Part shown: positions 27,964 to 36,847 of the stretch, in pieces
Numbering within the stretch: position 1 is the stretch's first letter
How the letters are laid out: the number at the start of each line of letters is the position of its first letter
Assembly (NCBI RefSeq): GCF_004116495.1
Contig: NZ_PDKC01000022.1
Coordinates: 1 to 50,967, forward strand
DNA from: Arcobacter sp. CECT 8985
GTDB lineage: Bacteria; Campylobacterota; Campylobacteria; Campylobacterales; Arcobacteraceae
Length of the DNA stretch: 50,967 bases
Direction: 5' to 3'
Program-made: the position numbers and the translations under genes
Notes under the pieces: generated by a model
The model's database searches: none
Seen by the model: the letters and a program-made list of their open reading frames with translations, nothing else
Told to the model about the DNA's origin: nothing

Positions 27964-30348
27964 ATGACAATAATGATTCAAAAAAGAAATGGTAGAAAAG
28001 AGATCTTAGATATTACTAAGATTCAAAAAATGACAATTGAAGCAACAGAAAATTTAGATGGTGTAAGCCAGAGTGAATTAGAATTAGATGCAAAGATTAA
28101 ATTTGTTGATGGTATGAGTTCATCAGATATTCAAGATGCATTGATAAAAACAGCTGTTGAAAAAATTGATATTGATGTTCCAAATTGGACTTTTGTTGCT
28201 GCAAGATTATTTTTGTTTGATTTATATCATAGAGTTGGTAAAGAGACTCATGGTGTAAAAGGTGATCCTTATTGTCATATTTCAGAATATTTAAAATTTG
28301 GTAAAAAAGCAGAAAGATTACTTCCTGCACTTGGTGAAGGGTATGATTTAGATGATTTAAATGATTATATTGACCCTTCAAGAGACCTTTTATTTAATTA
28401 TCTTGGAATTAAAACACTTTATGATAGATACCTAATTAAAAACAAAAAAGGTGAGCCAATAGAGCTACCACAGCACATGTTTATGGCAATAGCTATGTTC
28501 TTAGCACAAGATGAAGAAGATAAACAACAAAAAGCAAAAGAGTTCTATGACGTAATTTCTAAATTTGAAGTTATGTTAGCAACTCCAACACTATCAAATG
28601 CAAGAACAAATAGACATCAACTTTCATCTTGTTATATTGGTTCAAGTCCAGATAATATTGAAGGTATTTTTGATGGATATAAAGAGATGTCACTACTTTC
28701 TAAATATGGTGGTGGTATTGGTTGGGATTGGAACCAAATCAGAGCTTTAGGTGGAGTAATAGATAACCACAAAAGTGCTGCAGGAGGAATTATTCCTTTC
28801 TTAAAAATTACAAATGACTTAGCAATTGCAGTTGACCAACTAGGAACTAGAAAAGGTGCAATTGCAGTATATGTTGAACCTTGGCATATGGATATTGTTG
28901 ATTTCATTGATTTAAAGAAAAATTCAGGTGAGGAAAGAAGAAGAACACATGACTTATTCCCTGCACTTTGGATAACTGATTTATTTATGGAGAGAATTTT
29001 AGAAGATTCTCACTGGACTTTATTTGATCCATATGAAGTAAAAGATTTAAGTGAACTTCATGGTGAAGAGTTTAAGAAAAAATATTTAGAGTATGAACAA
29101 GATGAGACTTTGACAAAAGATACAATGAAAGCAAAAGATTTATGGAAAAAAATCTTAACTTCATATTTTGAATCGGGAAGTCCATTTTTATGTTTTAAAG
29201 ATAATGCAAATAGAGTAAATCCAAATCAACATGTTGGACATATTAGAAGTTCAAATCTTTGTACAGAAATATTCCAAAATACAAACCCTAACCACTATAA
29301 AATAAAATTAGAGTTTGAAGATGGAACTATTGAAACATATGAAGAAAATGATATTATTAAAGTAGATGCAGGGCAAGAAAAAAAAGCAAATAAAATAACT
29401 GCACTTGATTCTATAAACGGTAAAAAAGTATTTATTGTAGAAAAAGAAAAAATTGATGGAGATACAGCAGTTTGTAATCTTGCTTCAATTAATCTTTCTA
29501 AAATAAATACAAAAGAGGATATTGAAAGAGTTGTACCAACTGCAATTAGAATGCTTGATAATGTAATTGATTTAAACTTTTATCCATTAAGAAAAGTAAA
29601 AGCAACTAACTTAAAATCAAGAAGTATTGGTCTTGGTGTTATGGGTGAAGCACAAATGTTAGCAGAACACCAAATTATGTTTGGTAGTGAGCAACACTTT
29701 AAAAAGATTGATTCAGTAATGGAAGCAATTTCATATAATGCAATTAAATCTTCAAGTGAACTTGCAGCTGAAAAAGGAGTTTATCCTACATTTGAAGGTT
29801 CAAATTGGTCAAAAGGTATTATGCCTCATGATCATGCACCTCAAGCAGTACAAGCTTTAGTAACAAAAGATTTATTTGATGGTGGTTATGATTGGGAGCA
29901 ATTAAGAGAACAAGTTAAAAAAGATGGTATGAGAAATGGTTACCTAATGGCTATTGCTCCAACGTCATCTATTTCTATTCTTGTAGGTACAACTCAAGCA
30001 ATAGAACCAGTTTATAAAAGAAAATGGTATGAAGAGAACTTAAGTGGACTTATTCCCGTTGTTGTTCCAAAACTTAGTCCAGAAACTTGGCAATATTATA
30101 TTCCAGCATATGAAGTTGAACAAACAGATATTATAAAAGCAGCTTCAATTAGACAAAAATGGATAGATCAAGGTCAAAGTACAAATATCTTTATGAGTTT
30201 GGATAAAGCAAGTGGTAAATATCTACATGATATATATACATTAGCTTGGAAACTAGGACTTAAATCTACATATTATCTAAGAAGTCAATCTCCAGAAGCC
30301 AATAATGACGTTGAAGATAGAAGTATGGAGTGTGCAGGTTGTCAATAA
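27964..30348 (+). CDS. nrdA: Ribonucleoside-diphosphate reductase class Ia, alpha subunit
   Basis: A 794-residue large subunit. The N terminus (about 1-90) is an ATP-cone with MIQKRNGRKEI. Catalytic cysteines are Cys223 (LSSCYIG), Cys433 (SNLCTEI, thiyl radical site) and Cys504 (AVCNLASINL), and the C-terminal shuttle pair is ECAGCQ at the end. The spacing between Cys433 and Cys504 is 71 positions instead of 23 in E. coli, because of an insert of about 48 residues (about 440-495) rich in acidic and beta-type residues. It reduces ribonucleotides with NrdB, encoded 81 bases downstream. Confidence 0.96.
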   Translation: MTIMIQKRNGRKEILDITKIQKMTIEATENLDGVSQSELELDAKIKFVDGMSSSDIQDALIKTAVEKIDIDVPNWTFVAARLFLFDLYHRVGKETHGVKGDPYCHISEYLKFGKKAERLLPALGEGYDLDDLNDYIDPSRDLLFNYLGIKTLYDRYLIKNKKGEPIELPQHMFMAIAMFLAQDEEDKQQKAKEFYDVISKFEVMLATPTLSNARTNRHQLSSCYIGSSPDNIEGIFDGYKEMSLLSKYGGGIGWDWNQIRALGGVIDNHKSAAGGIIPFLKITNDLAIAVDQLGTRKGAIAVYVEPWHMDIVDFIDLKKNSGEERRRTHDLFPALWITDLFMERILEDSHWTLFDPYEVKDLSELHGEEFKKKYLEYEQDETLTKDTMKAKDLWKKILTSYFESGSPFLCFKDNANRVNPNQHVGHIRSSNLCTEIFQNTNPNHYKIKLEFEDGTIETYEENDIIKVDAGQEKKANKITALDSINGKKVFIVEKEKIDGDTAVCNLASINLSKINTKEDIERVVPTAIRMLDNVIDLNFYPLRKVKATNLKSRSIGLGVMGEAQMLAEHQIMFGSEQHFKKIDSVMEAISYNAIKSSSELAAEKGVYPTFEGSNWSKGIMPHDHAPQAVQALVTKDLFDGGYDWEQLREQVKKDGMRNGYLMAIAPTSSISILVGTTQAIEPVYKRKWYEENLSGLIPVVVPKLSPETWQYYIPAYEVEQTDIIKAASIRQKWIDQGQSTNIFMSLDKASGKYLHDIYTLAWKLGLKSTYYLRSQSPEANNDVEDRSMECAGCQ

Positions 30349-30429
30349 GATAACCTTACACTTTACAAGTACAAAAGTATAATTAATTGTTATAAGATAA
30401 ACATATTTTAAATTTTAGAGGAAATCCTA

Positions 30430-31461
30430 ATGGATAGAAAAACGATATATAACCCAGACTCAAAAGAGAACTTAACAGATAGAAGAATTTTTGGTGGAAA
30501 TCCAGATGGTATGATTAACTTCACTAAAATGAAATACCAATGGGCATTGAATCTTTGGGATACTATGGAAGCTAATACTTGGTTTCCAAGAGAAGTTCAA
30601 ATGACAAATGATGCTAAAGATTATAAATATCTAAGTCCAGCAGAAAAAAGAATGTATGATTTAGTACTTTCACAACTTATTTTTATGGACTCTTTACAAA
30701 CAAATAATCTAATGGATAATATCAATCCATACATCACTGCACCAGAAGTAAATGCATGCCTTTCAAGACAATCTTATGAAGAGGCAAATCATTCAAAATC
30801 ATACGCAGTAATGGTAGAATCAATTTCTGATAATACAGATGAAATTTATGATATGTGGAAAACAGATCTTAAATTAAGAGAAAAAAACAACTATATTGCA
30901 GATGTATATAAAAGCTTAGCAGCAGGCGATGGAGAGATGATTACAGACGAACAAATAGTATTGGCAATGTTTGCAAATCAAATCTTAGAAGGGTTATATT
31001 TCTATGCAGGATTTGCAGCAATTTATGCTCTTGGTAAATCAGGTAAAATGCTTGGAAGTTCTCAAATGATTAGATTTATTCAAAGAGATGAAGTAACACA
31101 TCTTTTACTTTTCCAAAATATGATTAACTCAACAAGAAAAGAAAGACCAGAATTATTTACTTCTGATTTAGAAGAAAAAGTAAGAAGCATGTTTAAAAAA
31201 GCTGTAGAACTTGAGTCATCTTGGGGAACATATATCACACAAGGACAAATTCTAGGATTTACAGATGCAATTATTACACAATATATTCAACACTTAGCAG
31301 ATAAAAGATTAGAAGCAGTTGGATATAAACCAATGTATAATGTAAAACACCCTATTCCTTGGGTTGATGGCTATGCTTCATTTAATGACCAAAGAACTAA
31401 CTTCTTTGAAGGAAATGTTGTAAACTACTCAAAAGGTTCGATTAATTTTGACGACTTCTAA
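30430..31461 (+). CDS. nrdB: Ribonucleoside-diphosphate reductase, beta subunit
   Basis: A 343-residue ferritin-like subunit that generates the tyrosyl radical. Metal-ligand and radical segments are seen: [10 protein letters not shown] (Asp), [14 protein letters not shown] (Glu, His and the radical Tyr corresponding to E. coli Tyr122), and [12 protein letters not shown] (Glu, His). The C-terminal tail ends in acidic NFDDF, the usual docking peptide for NrdA. It follows nrdA and ends at a terminator hairpin. Confidence 0.96.
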   Translation: MDRKTIYNPDSKENLTDRRIFGGNPDGMINFTKMKYQWALNLWDTMEANTWFPREVQMTNDAKDYKYLSPAEKRMYDLVLSQLIFMDSLQTNNLMDNINPYITAPEVNACLSRQSYEEANHSKSYAVMVESISDNTDEIYDMWKTDLKLREKNNYIADVYKSLAAGDGEMITDEQIVLAMFANQILEGLYFYAGFAAIYALGKSGKMLGSSQMIRFIQRDEVTHLLLFQNMINSTRKERPELFTSDLEEKVRSMFKKAVELESSWGTYITQGQILGFTDAIITQYIQHLADKRLEAVGYKPMYNVKHPIPWVDGYASFNDQRTNFFEGNVVNYSKGSINFDDF

Positions 31462-31490
31462 AAAAAAGAGTTTTATTAATAGCTCTTTTT
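31462..31490 (+). terminator. Terminator after nrdB
   Basis: An A-run plus GAG pairs with CTC plus a T-run, loop TTTTATTAATAG, starting at the nrdB stop codon. The stem is AT-rich, so strength is uncertain. Confidence 0.55.
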
Positions 31491-31793
31491 AGAAATTTCT
31501 GCGTTATCGCGGAAATTTCATCACTCACTTACAATAGTAAGTTCCTAATAAAATTATCACTCTAGCCTTGAACTTTCAAAAAATAACTATCACTAAAACT
31601 CTTTTAGTTTAATATATAATAAGAAATTAACAATTAGCTGGTTGCTTTTTGTAATACTTTTTTCAATAAAAAAGTATTATTCTTTATAAAATAAGCCATT
31701 TAAATACTCACCTTAACAAAACCATTAAATCAACATAATAATCACTTTAAAAGCTATTTATGTTTAAAATAACACATATTTAAAAGGATATAA
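31491..31793. other. Non-coding stretch with three strong hairpins
   Basis: No gene is found in this 303-base stretch. It contains a 12-bp stem with one G-U pair and TTAT loop (31492-31519, unusually GC-rich around GCG/CGC), a 6-bp stem ACTTAC/GTAAGT (31527-31542), and a perfect 12-bp stem TAATACTTTTTT with loop CAAT (31652-31679). A TATAAT at about 31614 lies before the last hairpin. The function is unknown; an sRNA or a dispersed repeat element is possible. Confidence 0.5.
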
Positions 31794-32051
31794 ATGCTAA
31801 AAGAAAAAACACAAGATTTTTTAAGAGCTCAGATTATGGATTTGAATGATTTTAACTACTCATTTGAAGAAGATGGTGAGTATTTACATGTAATTTTTGA
31901 TGAGATTTTTTCAAAAAAAATACAAAAAGAGTTTACATTTAAACTTGTAAATGATACTTTATATATGCACTCTATTTCTTATGGGTGGAAACCTGTACAA
32001 AAAGGTGCTTCAAATAAATATTTTTGGATAGATTTATTATACGAGGATTAA
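31794..32051 (+). CDS. Small conserved-looking protein of unknown function
   Basis: An 85-residue acidic protein, not recognised. It has no membrane segment or Cys motif; the pattern of alternating hydrophobic residues (YLHVIFDEIF, FTFKLVNDTLYM) suggests a small beta-rich fold. The ATG follows AAAAGGA with ideal spacing, and the gene ends two bases before the nitroreductase start, so the two are a translationally linked pair. Confidence 0.75.
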   Translation: MLKEKTQDFLRAQIMDLNDFNYSFEEDGEYLHVIFDEIFSKKIQKEFTFKLVNDTLYMHSISYGWKPVQKGASNKYFWIDLLYED

Positions 32052-32053
32052 AT

Positions 32054-32812
32054 ATGAATGAAATTATAAAACAGTTATCAAATAGACATTCCATTAGAGA
32101 ATTTACAGGTGAGTCTGTAAGCGATGAAGACTTAAATCTTATATTAAAAACAGCACAAAGATGTCCTACTTCAGTAAATGGACAACAAATTTCAATAGTT
32201 TATACACGAGATAAAGAAAAATTAAAAAAAATAAGTGAACTTTGTGCAAATCAAGAGCATATTAAAAATTGTGATGTATTTTTTATGTTTGTAATTGACT
32301 ACAATAGAATCTCTCATGCTTTAGACTCAATTGGGCAAGAGCAGATGATTCAAAAATCAGCTGAAGGTATTATTGTTGGTTCAGTTGATGCTGGTATTAT
32401 GTTAAGTTCTTTACAAACAGCAGCTGAGTCTTTAGGTTATGCAACTACAGCAATTGGTGCAGTAAGATTAAGTCCAGATGAATTTATAAAGCTTTTGGAT
32501 TTACCTAAAAACACTTATCCATTAGTTGGATCAACTTTAGGTGTTCCTACACAAAGTGCAAAAAATGCACCTCTTAAACCAAGAATTCCACTTGAGTCTT
32601 TTGCTTTTGAAGATAAATATGATGATGAAAAAGCAAAAAAAGGTATTTTTGAGTATGAAAAAATGCTAAAAGATTTTAGACAAGCAAATGGTATGGATTA
32701 TAAAACTTCATACAATCTTGATATGGCAAGATTTTATACTAAAAGTTATACAAGAGATGTACAAAAAACTTTTGAGAAACAAGGTTTCATTTTTGAAGAT
32801 AGTGATAAGTAG
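32054..32812 (+). CDS. NADPH-dependent FMN nitroreductase family protein (NfsA/FRP-like)
   Basis: About 252 residues from ATG 32054. An upstream in-frame ATG at 32024 lies inside the previous gene, while 32054 has GAGG at proper distance and gives MNEIIKQLSNRHSIREF. FMN-binding and dimer-core segments are RHSIREFTGE, RCPTSVNGQQ, and LGYATTAIGAVR. NfsA-like proteins reduce nitro compounds or quinones with NADPH. The gene is coupled to the preceding 85-residue protein. It ends at a short hairpin shared with convergent hcp. Confidence 0.9.
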   Translation: MNEIIKQLSNRHSIREFTGESVSDEDLNLILKTAQRCPTSVNGQQISIVYTRDKEKLKKISELCANQEHIKNCDVFFMFVIDYNRISHALDSIGQEQMIQKSAEGIIVGSVDAGIMLSSLQTAAESLGYATTAIGAVRLSPDEFIKLLDLPKNTYPLVGSTLGVPTQSAKNAPLKPRIPLESFAFEDKYDDEKAKKGIFEYEKMLKDFRQANGMDYKTSYNLDMARFYTKSYTRDVQKTFEKQGFIFEDSDK

Positions 32813-32824
32813 CTTCAAAGCTAC
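32809..32824. terminator. Short hairpin between convergent nitroreductase and hcp genes
   Basis: GTAGCTT, a two-base CA turn and AAGCTAC form a 7-bp stem that overlaps the nitroreductase stop and lies just beyond the hcp stop. Flanking GATA/TATC can extend it. No long T-run. Confidence 0.35.
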
Positions 32825-32831
32825 CTATCTT

Positions 32832-34157
32832 CTAAGCTATTAATAGTTTTTTCAAATCATCTTTTGCATTTGTTGTAAGAGATAGATTAAATGTTTGGCT
32901 TAAAAACTCAAATATATCTTCATTTACAAATTGAGGTGGTTTTGGACCTAAATGAATATTTTTTACTCCAAGTGAGAAAAGTGCAAGTAAAATCACCACT
33001 GCTTTTTGTTCCATCCATGAAAGTACAATAGATATTGGAAGGTCATTTATAGGTGTTTGTAAGGCTTGACTTAATGCTTTTGCTATCTCTACTGCACCAT
33101 TACTATCATTACACTGTCCTAAGTCTAAATATCTAGGAATATCAGTACCTTCAATAGTTCCAAAATCTATATCATTAAATCTAAACTTACCACAGCTAGA
33201 AGTTAAAATTACTGTATCTTTTGGAAGATTTTGTGTTAATTCTCTATAGTATTCTCCTGGTTTACCTGGTGCATCGCAACCTGCAACTACAAAGAACTGT
33301 TTTATTTTTTTAGTTTTAATTGCTTCTAAAATTTGAGGTGCTAATGTTAGTATTGTTTTATAATGGTGTCCTGTAACTAATGAACTATCCTCATTTAAAT
33401 CAATTCCATTTGCATCTTTACATTCAAGTGTTCTTTTGATTAGTTCATCGAAGTTATCATCTTCTATTTTATTTGCACCTTCTACTCCTACAATTTTATA
33501 TGTAAATAATCTATCTAAATAATCGCAGTTTTTCTTTGGAGGAACGATACAATTTGTATTTACTACAAATGTACCTGTAAATTTTTTCATTAATTCTGCT
33601 TGGTCAAACCATGCTTTTCCTACATTTCCTTTTAGGTGTTTATATTTTCTTAGTTGCGGATATCCATGTGCTGGTAACATTTCAGAATGAGTATATATAT
33701 TAATTCCTTTATCCTTTGTAGCTATTAGTAGTTTTTCTAACATATCTAAGTTGTGACCACTAACTAAAATTGCTTTACCTTCAACTTTGTTTTGAGAAAC
33801 TTTTACAGGTGTTGGTATACCAAATCTTGAAGTATGGTTATTTGATAGTTTGTCCATAACTTCAACTGCTGCACTTCCAACTTTCATTAGTTGATTTATA
33901 TGGTCATTAAAATTAAAATTTACATTTGTAAGCGTAAAATATAAAGTTTCACTAATTACATCATCTATTTGTTTTGTTTGTTGGGGATTTAATTCATTTA
34001 AATGCTCTCTATAAGCACTTAATCCTTTAAGTCCAAAAATCATTATATCTTGTAATTTTGATAAGTTTTCATCTTTTCCACAAGTGCCAACAACAGCACC
34101 ACTACTTCCACAGCCATTTTTTTGACTCATCTCACATTGATAACAAAACATACTCAT
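32832..34157 (-). CDS. hcp: Hybrid cluster protein (hydroxylamine reductase), short form
   Basis: A 441-residue Hcp, shorter than the about 550 residues of the E. coli protein, fitting the class that lacks part of the N-terminal helical domain. Cluster cysteines at the N terminus are Cys5, Cys8, Cys16 and Cys26, an unusual CX2CX7CX9C spacing. The hybrid-cluster cysteines appear in VAGCDAPGKPGEY, TSSCGKF and LGQCNDSNGAV. Hcp proteins act in nitrosative stress as NO or hydroxylamine reductases. A perfect FNR-type box lies 53 bases upstream of the start. No Hcr reductase gene is adjacent. Confidence 0.92.
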   Translation of the reverse strand: MSMFCYQCEMSQKNGCGSSGAVVGTCGKDENLSKLQDIMIFGLKGLSAYREHLNELNPQQTKQIDDVISETLYFTLTNVNFNFNDHINQLMKVGSAAVEVMDKLSNNHTSRFGIPTPVKVSQNKVEGKAILVSGHNLDMLEKLLIATKDKGINIYTHSEMLPAHGYPQLRKYKHLKGNVGKAWFDQAELMKKFTGTFVVNTNCIVPPKKNCDYLDRLFTYKIVGVEGANKIEDDNFDELIKRTLECKDANGIDLNEDSSLVTGHHYKTILTLAPQILEAIKTKKIKQFFVVAGCDAPGKPGEYYRELTQNLPKDTVILTSSCGKFRFNDIDFGTIEGTDIPRYLDLGQCNDSNGAVEIAKALSQALQTPINDLPISIVLSWMEQKAVVILLALFSLGVKNIHLGPKPPQFVNEDIFEFLSQTFNLSLTTNAKDDLKKLLIA

Positions 34158-34181
34158 ATTTTTTCCTTAATTTTTTTATTT

Positions 34182-34223
34182 ATTATATTAATTAAGGTAA
34201 ATTAGTGCATTGATTTTAATCAA
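34182..34223 (-). promoter_or_regulatory. FNR/CRP-type box and -10 element for hcp
   Basis: TTGATTTTAATCAA (34210-34223) matches the FNR consensus TTGATNNNNATCAA exactly. On the minus strand TATAAT lies at 34182-34187. With a start point near 34175, the box centre falls at about -41.5, the class II activator position. The protein that binds it is not in this window. Confidence 0.65.
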
Positions 34224-34340
34224 TGACATTTAAAATGTTTATTTTATAATAAAGTAATTTATTAATTTTAGCTCTTGCTTTTACCTCCTCTTAGAAAACT
34301 TAAGATATAATAATTAAATTTCATGGAAAGAGTGGTATAA

Positions 34341-35114
34341 ATGAATTTAGGTAAAAAAATTTTTTTATTAACTTTGTTACTATTATTGCTAATAGTTTCA
34401 TGTGTATATAGACATACTAAAGAGTTTATGGATGAAGGTCTTATAGCCGAGTCTAAAGTTGTAAAAGATCAAACGAATAGTAAGATTCAAACAACTATTC
34501 CTACAGAAAATAAATCAGAAAAGCCACCCCTTTTACAATCTGATAATCAAGAAAAAAATCTAAAAAATAATATTGATGAACAAAAAGTTATTGATGAAAA
34601 ACTAGATAATTCTAGTGAAAAAATAACTAATCAAGACAGTATAAATAAAAAAGAAGAAATTAAAAAACCTGAACCAATACAATTAATTAGAATAGATAAA
34701 GGTTACAGACGTTCAAATGGTGAGTTTTTCTATTATGAACTATCACCAAAGTCAAAAGCAATTCAAGATAAATTATATAATATTATGAGAGATGAAAAAT
34801 TTGTATTTGTAGGAAAAGAGAAGATTGAATATACAAAAAAGAACGATGAGATATTAAATAAAATAATTAAAATAATGAATGATAATCCAAATTTGAAGTT
34901 TGAAATAGCTGGGCATGTATTGATTGACAAAAATAATGAAAAGTACAATAAATATATATCTGTTATGAGAGCAGCAAATATAAAAAAAGAGCTGATTTCA
35001 AGAGGTATTTCAAAAAGGAGAATGAAAGGGCGAGGTTATGGAAGTAAAATACCCTTAATTCAAGATAAAGTCAAATTAATTAATAGAATTGAATTTAATA
35101 TTATAGGAGAATAG
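34341..35114 (+). CDS. OmpA-like lipoprotein
   Basis: A 257-residue protein with an N-terminal lipoprotein signal (hydrophobic stretch followed by IVSC, lipid Cys about residue 21). A long Lys/Glu/Asn-rich linker (about 30-115) follows, then an OmpA-type peptidoglycan-binding domain with FEIAGHVLIDKN, MRAANIKKELISRGI and the RMKGRGYGSKIP motif. It probably links the outer membrane to the cell wall. The usual Asp/Arg pair of the domain is only partly kept (GHVLID). The next gene starts two bases after its stop. Confidence 0.8.
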   Translation: MNLGKKIFLLTLLLLLLIVSCVYRHTKEFMDEGLIAESKVVKDQTNSKIQTTIPTENKSEKPPLLQSDNQEKNLKNNIDEQKVIDEKLDNSSEKITNQDSINKKEEIKKPEPIQLIRIDKGYRRSNGEFFYYELSPKSKAIQDKLYNIMRDEKFVFVGKEKIEYTKKNDEILNKIIKIMNDNPNLKFEIAGHVLIDKNNEKYNKYISVMRAANIKKELISRGISKRRMKGRGYGSKIPLIQDKVKLINRIEFNIIGE

Positions 35115-35116
35115 TT

Positions 35117-35506
35117 GTGATAGAAATAGCTTCAAAAATTGTAATATGTTTAGTTATTGCAGCATTTATAGGTTTTTTAATAGGTTTTTTAATAGGAAAA
35201 GCGACAAGAAGACAAGAGTATGCATCAGTAGATACATCATCTAAAAAAGTTGGAAATATTTATAATAAACCATTGATATTTAGTTGTCCAAGACCAGCTG
35301 GAAAAGATGATTTAAAACAAATAGAAGGGATTGATTCCTTTATTGAAGCACAGTTAAATCATATGGGAATTTTTCATTTTGATCAAATATCAAACTGGAC
35401 AGATAAAAATTGTGAGTGGATTGAAAACTATCTTGATATAAATGATAGAATAAAAGAGGAAAACTGGGTAGAACAAGCTAAAAATTACTCAAAAACAAGT
35501 GTTTGA
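35117..35506 (+). CDS. Membrane-anchored helix-hairpin-helix domain protein
   Basis: A 129-residue protein. One N-terminal helix (about 5-28, with two FLIG repeats) anchors it. The C-terminal domain (about 55-125) has the CPRPAGKDDLKQIEGID start and the HFDQISNW...ENYLDINDRI...NWVEQAK pattern, typical of the H3TH-like domain attached to some NuoE proteins and envelope proteins. GTG at 35117 is the start after GGAGAA. Coupled to the OmpA-like gene; function unknown. Confidence 0.75.
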   Translation: MIEIASKIVICLVIAAFIGFLIGFLIGKATRRQEYASVDTSSKKVGNIYNKPLIFSCPRPAGKDDLKQIEGIDSFIEAQLNHMGIFHFDQISNWTDKNCEWIENYLDINDRIKEENWVEQAKNYSKTSV

Positions 35507-35570
35507 ATGTAACTAAATTGAAATCAGTATAAATTATAATTATATTATCTTTTAAAACGAGGTAAGAGTT

Positions 35571-35669
35571 ATGATAACTGAGTATTCTTATTTGTATATG
35601 GCAACAGCAGGATTTCATTTAGTTGGGTTTTTAACTATTCTTTTTCTTCAAAGATATAATATTATATAA
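35571..35669 (+). CDS. 32-residue small membrane protein (new small ORF)
   Basis: ATG at 35571 follows a strong ribosome site (GAGGTAAG) with 6-base spacing, and a TATAAT-like sequence lies upstream (about 35537). The product (MITEYSYLYMATAGFHLVGF onward) is one hydrophobic helix flanked by Tyr/Arg residues. The stop codon overlaps a perfect 10-bp terminator hairpin. Signals for transcription, translation and termination support a real gene, but it matches no family known to me. A membrane-bound small subunit or regulator is possible. Confidence 0.5.
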   Translation: MITEYSYLYMATAGFHLVGFLTILFLQRYNII

Positions 35670-35691
35670 ACAAAAGTTAACACTTTTGTTT
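35668..35691. terminator. Bidirectional terminator
   Basis: AAACAAAAGT and ACTTTTGTTT form a perfect 10-bp stem around TAAC. It closes the small ORF on the plus strand and the phosphatase gene (stop at 35677-35679) on the minus strand. Confidence 0.65.
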
Positions 35692-36126
35692 AATTAGTTC
35701 CTTCACACAGCAATCTATCATAGAATAAACCTTATCAAATCCTTTAAAATCTTCAAAGAAAAATGGATCAGGTACATCTTCATCGTTAAAACCAAATGAA
35801 CCTAGTTTTACGGGGTTTTTGCACCCTATTCTTTTCAAATCTTTCATATTTTTATCATCAAGTCCAACAACCAAATCATAAACATAGAAGTCTTCAAGTC
35901 TAACTTGTCTTGCTATTTGTCTTGAGATATCAATTCCATTATTTAATGCAACTTTAATTGAGTTATCACAAGGGTTTTCTCCTATATGCCAACTTCCTGT
36001 TCCTGCACTATCAATTATCAAGTCTAAATTATTATCTTTTGCATATTTTTTTGCAATACCTTCTGCTATGGGTGATCTACAAATATTACCTAAGCACACA
36101 AATATTATTGATTTTACTTTTTCCAT
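35677..36126 (-). CDS. Low-molecular-weight protein tyrosine phosphatase
   Basis: A 149-residue phosphatase with the P-loop CLGNICRSP at residues 11-19 (nucleophile Cys11, Arg17) and the catalytic acid in DVPDPFF (about 118). These enzymes remove phosphate from tyrosine kinases or other proteins, often of polysaccharide export. It follows the nitrilase gene with a 4-base gap and the three genes 38219-35677 are probably one operon. Confidence 0.93.
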   Translation of the reverse strand: MEKVKSIIFVCLGNICRSPIAEGIAKKYAKDNNLDLIIDSAGTGSWHIGENPCDNSIKVALNNGIDISRQIARQVRLEDFYVYDLVVGLDDKNMKDLKRIGCKNPVKLGSFGFNDEDVPDPFFFEDFKGFDKVYSMIDCCVKELIKQKC

Positions 36127-36130
36127 AAAT

Positions 36131-36847
36131 TTATATTCCTACATTCAGATATTTTCTCATCTGCTCTATTTTGTATTTATTAAACTCTAAAGATAAAACT
36201 TCTTTAGAATCATCTAATATTGATTCTCCAAAGGGATCTATAATTGCACTACTTTTACAGTAAGCTTTATATGCACTATTTGAAGCCATTACATAGCATT
36301 GATTTGCTATTGCAAGTGCTTTTGTAAGTGTTTCATAATGCTCTTTTCTATCTTTCCCCCACATTGAAGGTACAAGTATTATATCTGCACCTTTTAATCT
36401 ATCCCAATATTTAGTAAATCTAAGTTCAAAACATATAAGAGTGGCTACTTTTAATTCACCAATTTTATATATTTTAATTTTTTTATCATCTTTTGGTTTT
36501 GTAAAGTATTTTGTCTCATTTCCAAGTTCAAATAATCTATATTTATCTTGAAAATATAAAATTTTTGTTTTATAAAAAAGAAAAAATCTATTAAAAAAAT
36601 TGCCATTTTCTTTTACTATTAAAGTAATACCAATTTTTTTATTTGATGATGCTTCAAGTAGTTTCAAAATTGCTTTTTCACTAAAGTTTGCTGCTTTTTC
36701 TAAATTATCATAAGAGTAACCAGTTAAAGCAAGTTCACTTGCAAGAATAAAGTCATTATCCTTACAAGTATTTATTTGTTTTATAATATTTTTTAGATTT
36801 TGTTCAAAATCATCTTTTATATTAGTTTGAAGTGTTACTAAGTTCAT
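36131..36847 (-). CDS. Carbon-nitrogen hydrolase (nitrilase superfamily)
   Basis: A 238-residue nitrilase-fold hydrolase. The catalytic triad is visible as Glu38 (LASELALTGY), Lys102 (FQDKYRLFE) and Cys139 (ICFELRF). Family members hydrolyse amides or nitriles; omega-amidase or N-carbamoyl hydrolase activity is possible but the substrate is not clear. The start lies inside the 3' end of the phosphomannomutase gene (26-base overlap), so they are coupled. Confidence 0.88.
   Translation of the reverse strand: MNLVTLQTNIKDDFEQNLKNIIKQINTCKDNDFILASELALTGYSYDNLEKAANFSEKAILKLLEASSNKKIGITLIVKENGNFFNRFFLFYKTKILYFQDKYRLFELGNETKYFTKPKDDKKIKIYKIGELKVATLICFELRFTKYWDRLKGADIILVPSMWGKDRKEHYETLTKALAIANQCYVMASNSAYKAYCKSSAIIDPFGESILDDSKEVLSLEFNKYKIEQMRKYLNVGI

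Noticed and set aside
32024-32053. Longer nitroreductase start at 32024
   Set aside because: It lies in the preceding gene without a ribosome site; ATG 32054 has GAGG at a good distance and begins at the conserved N terminus.
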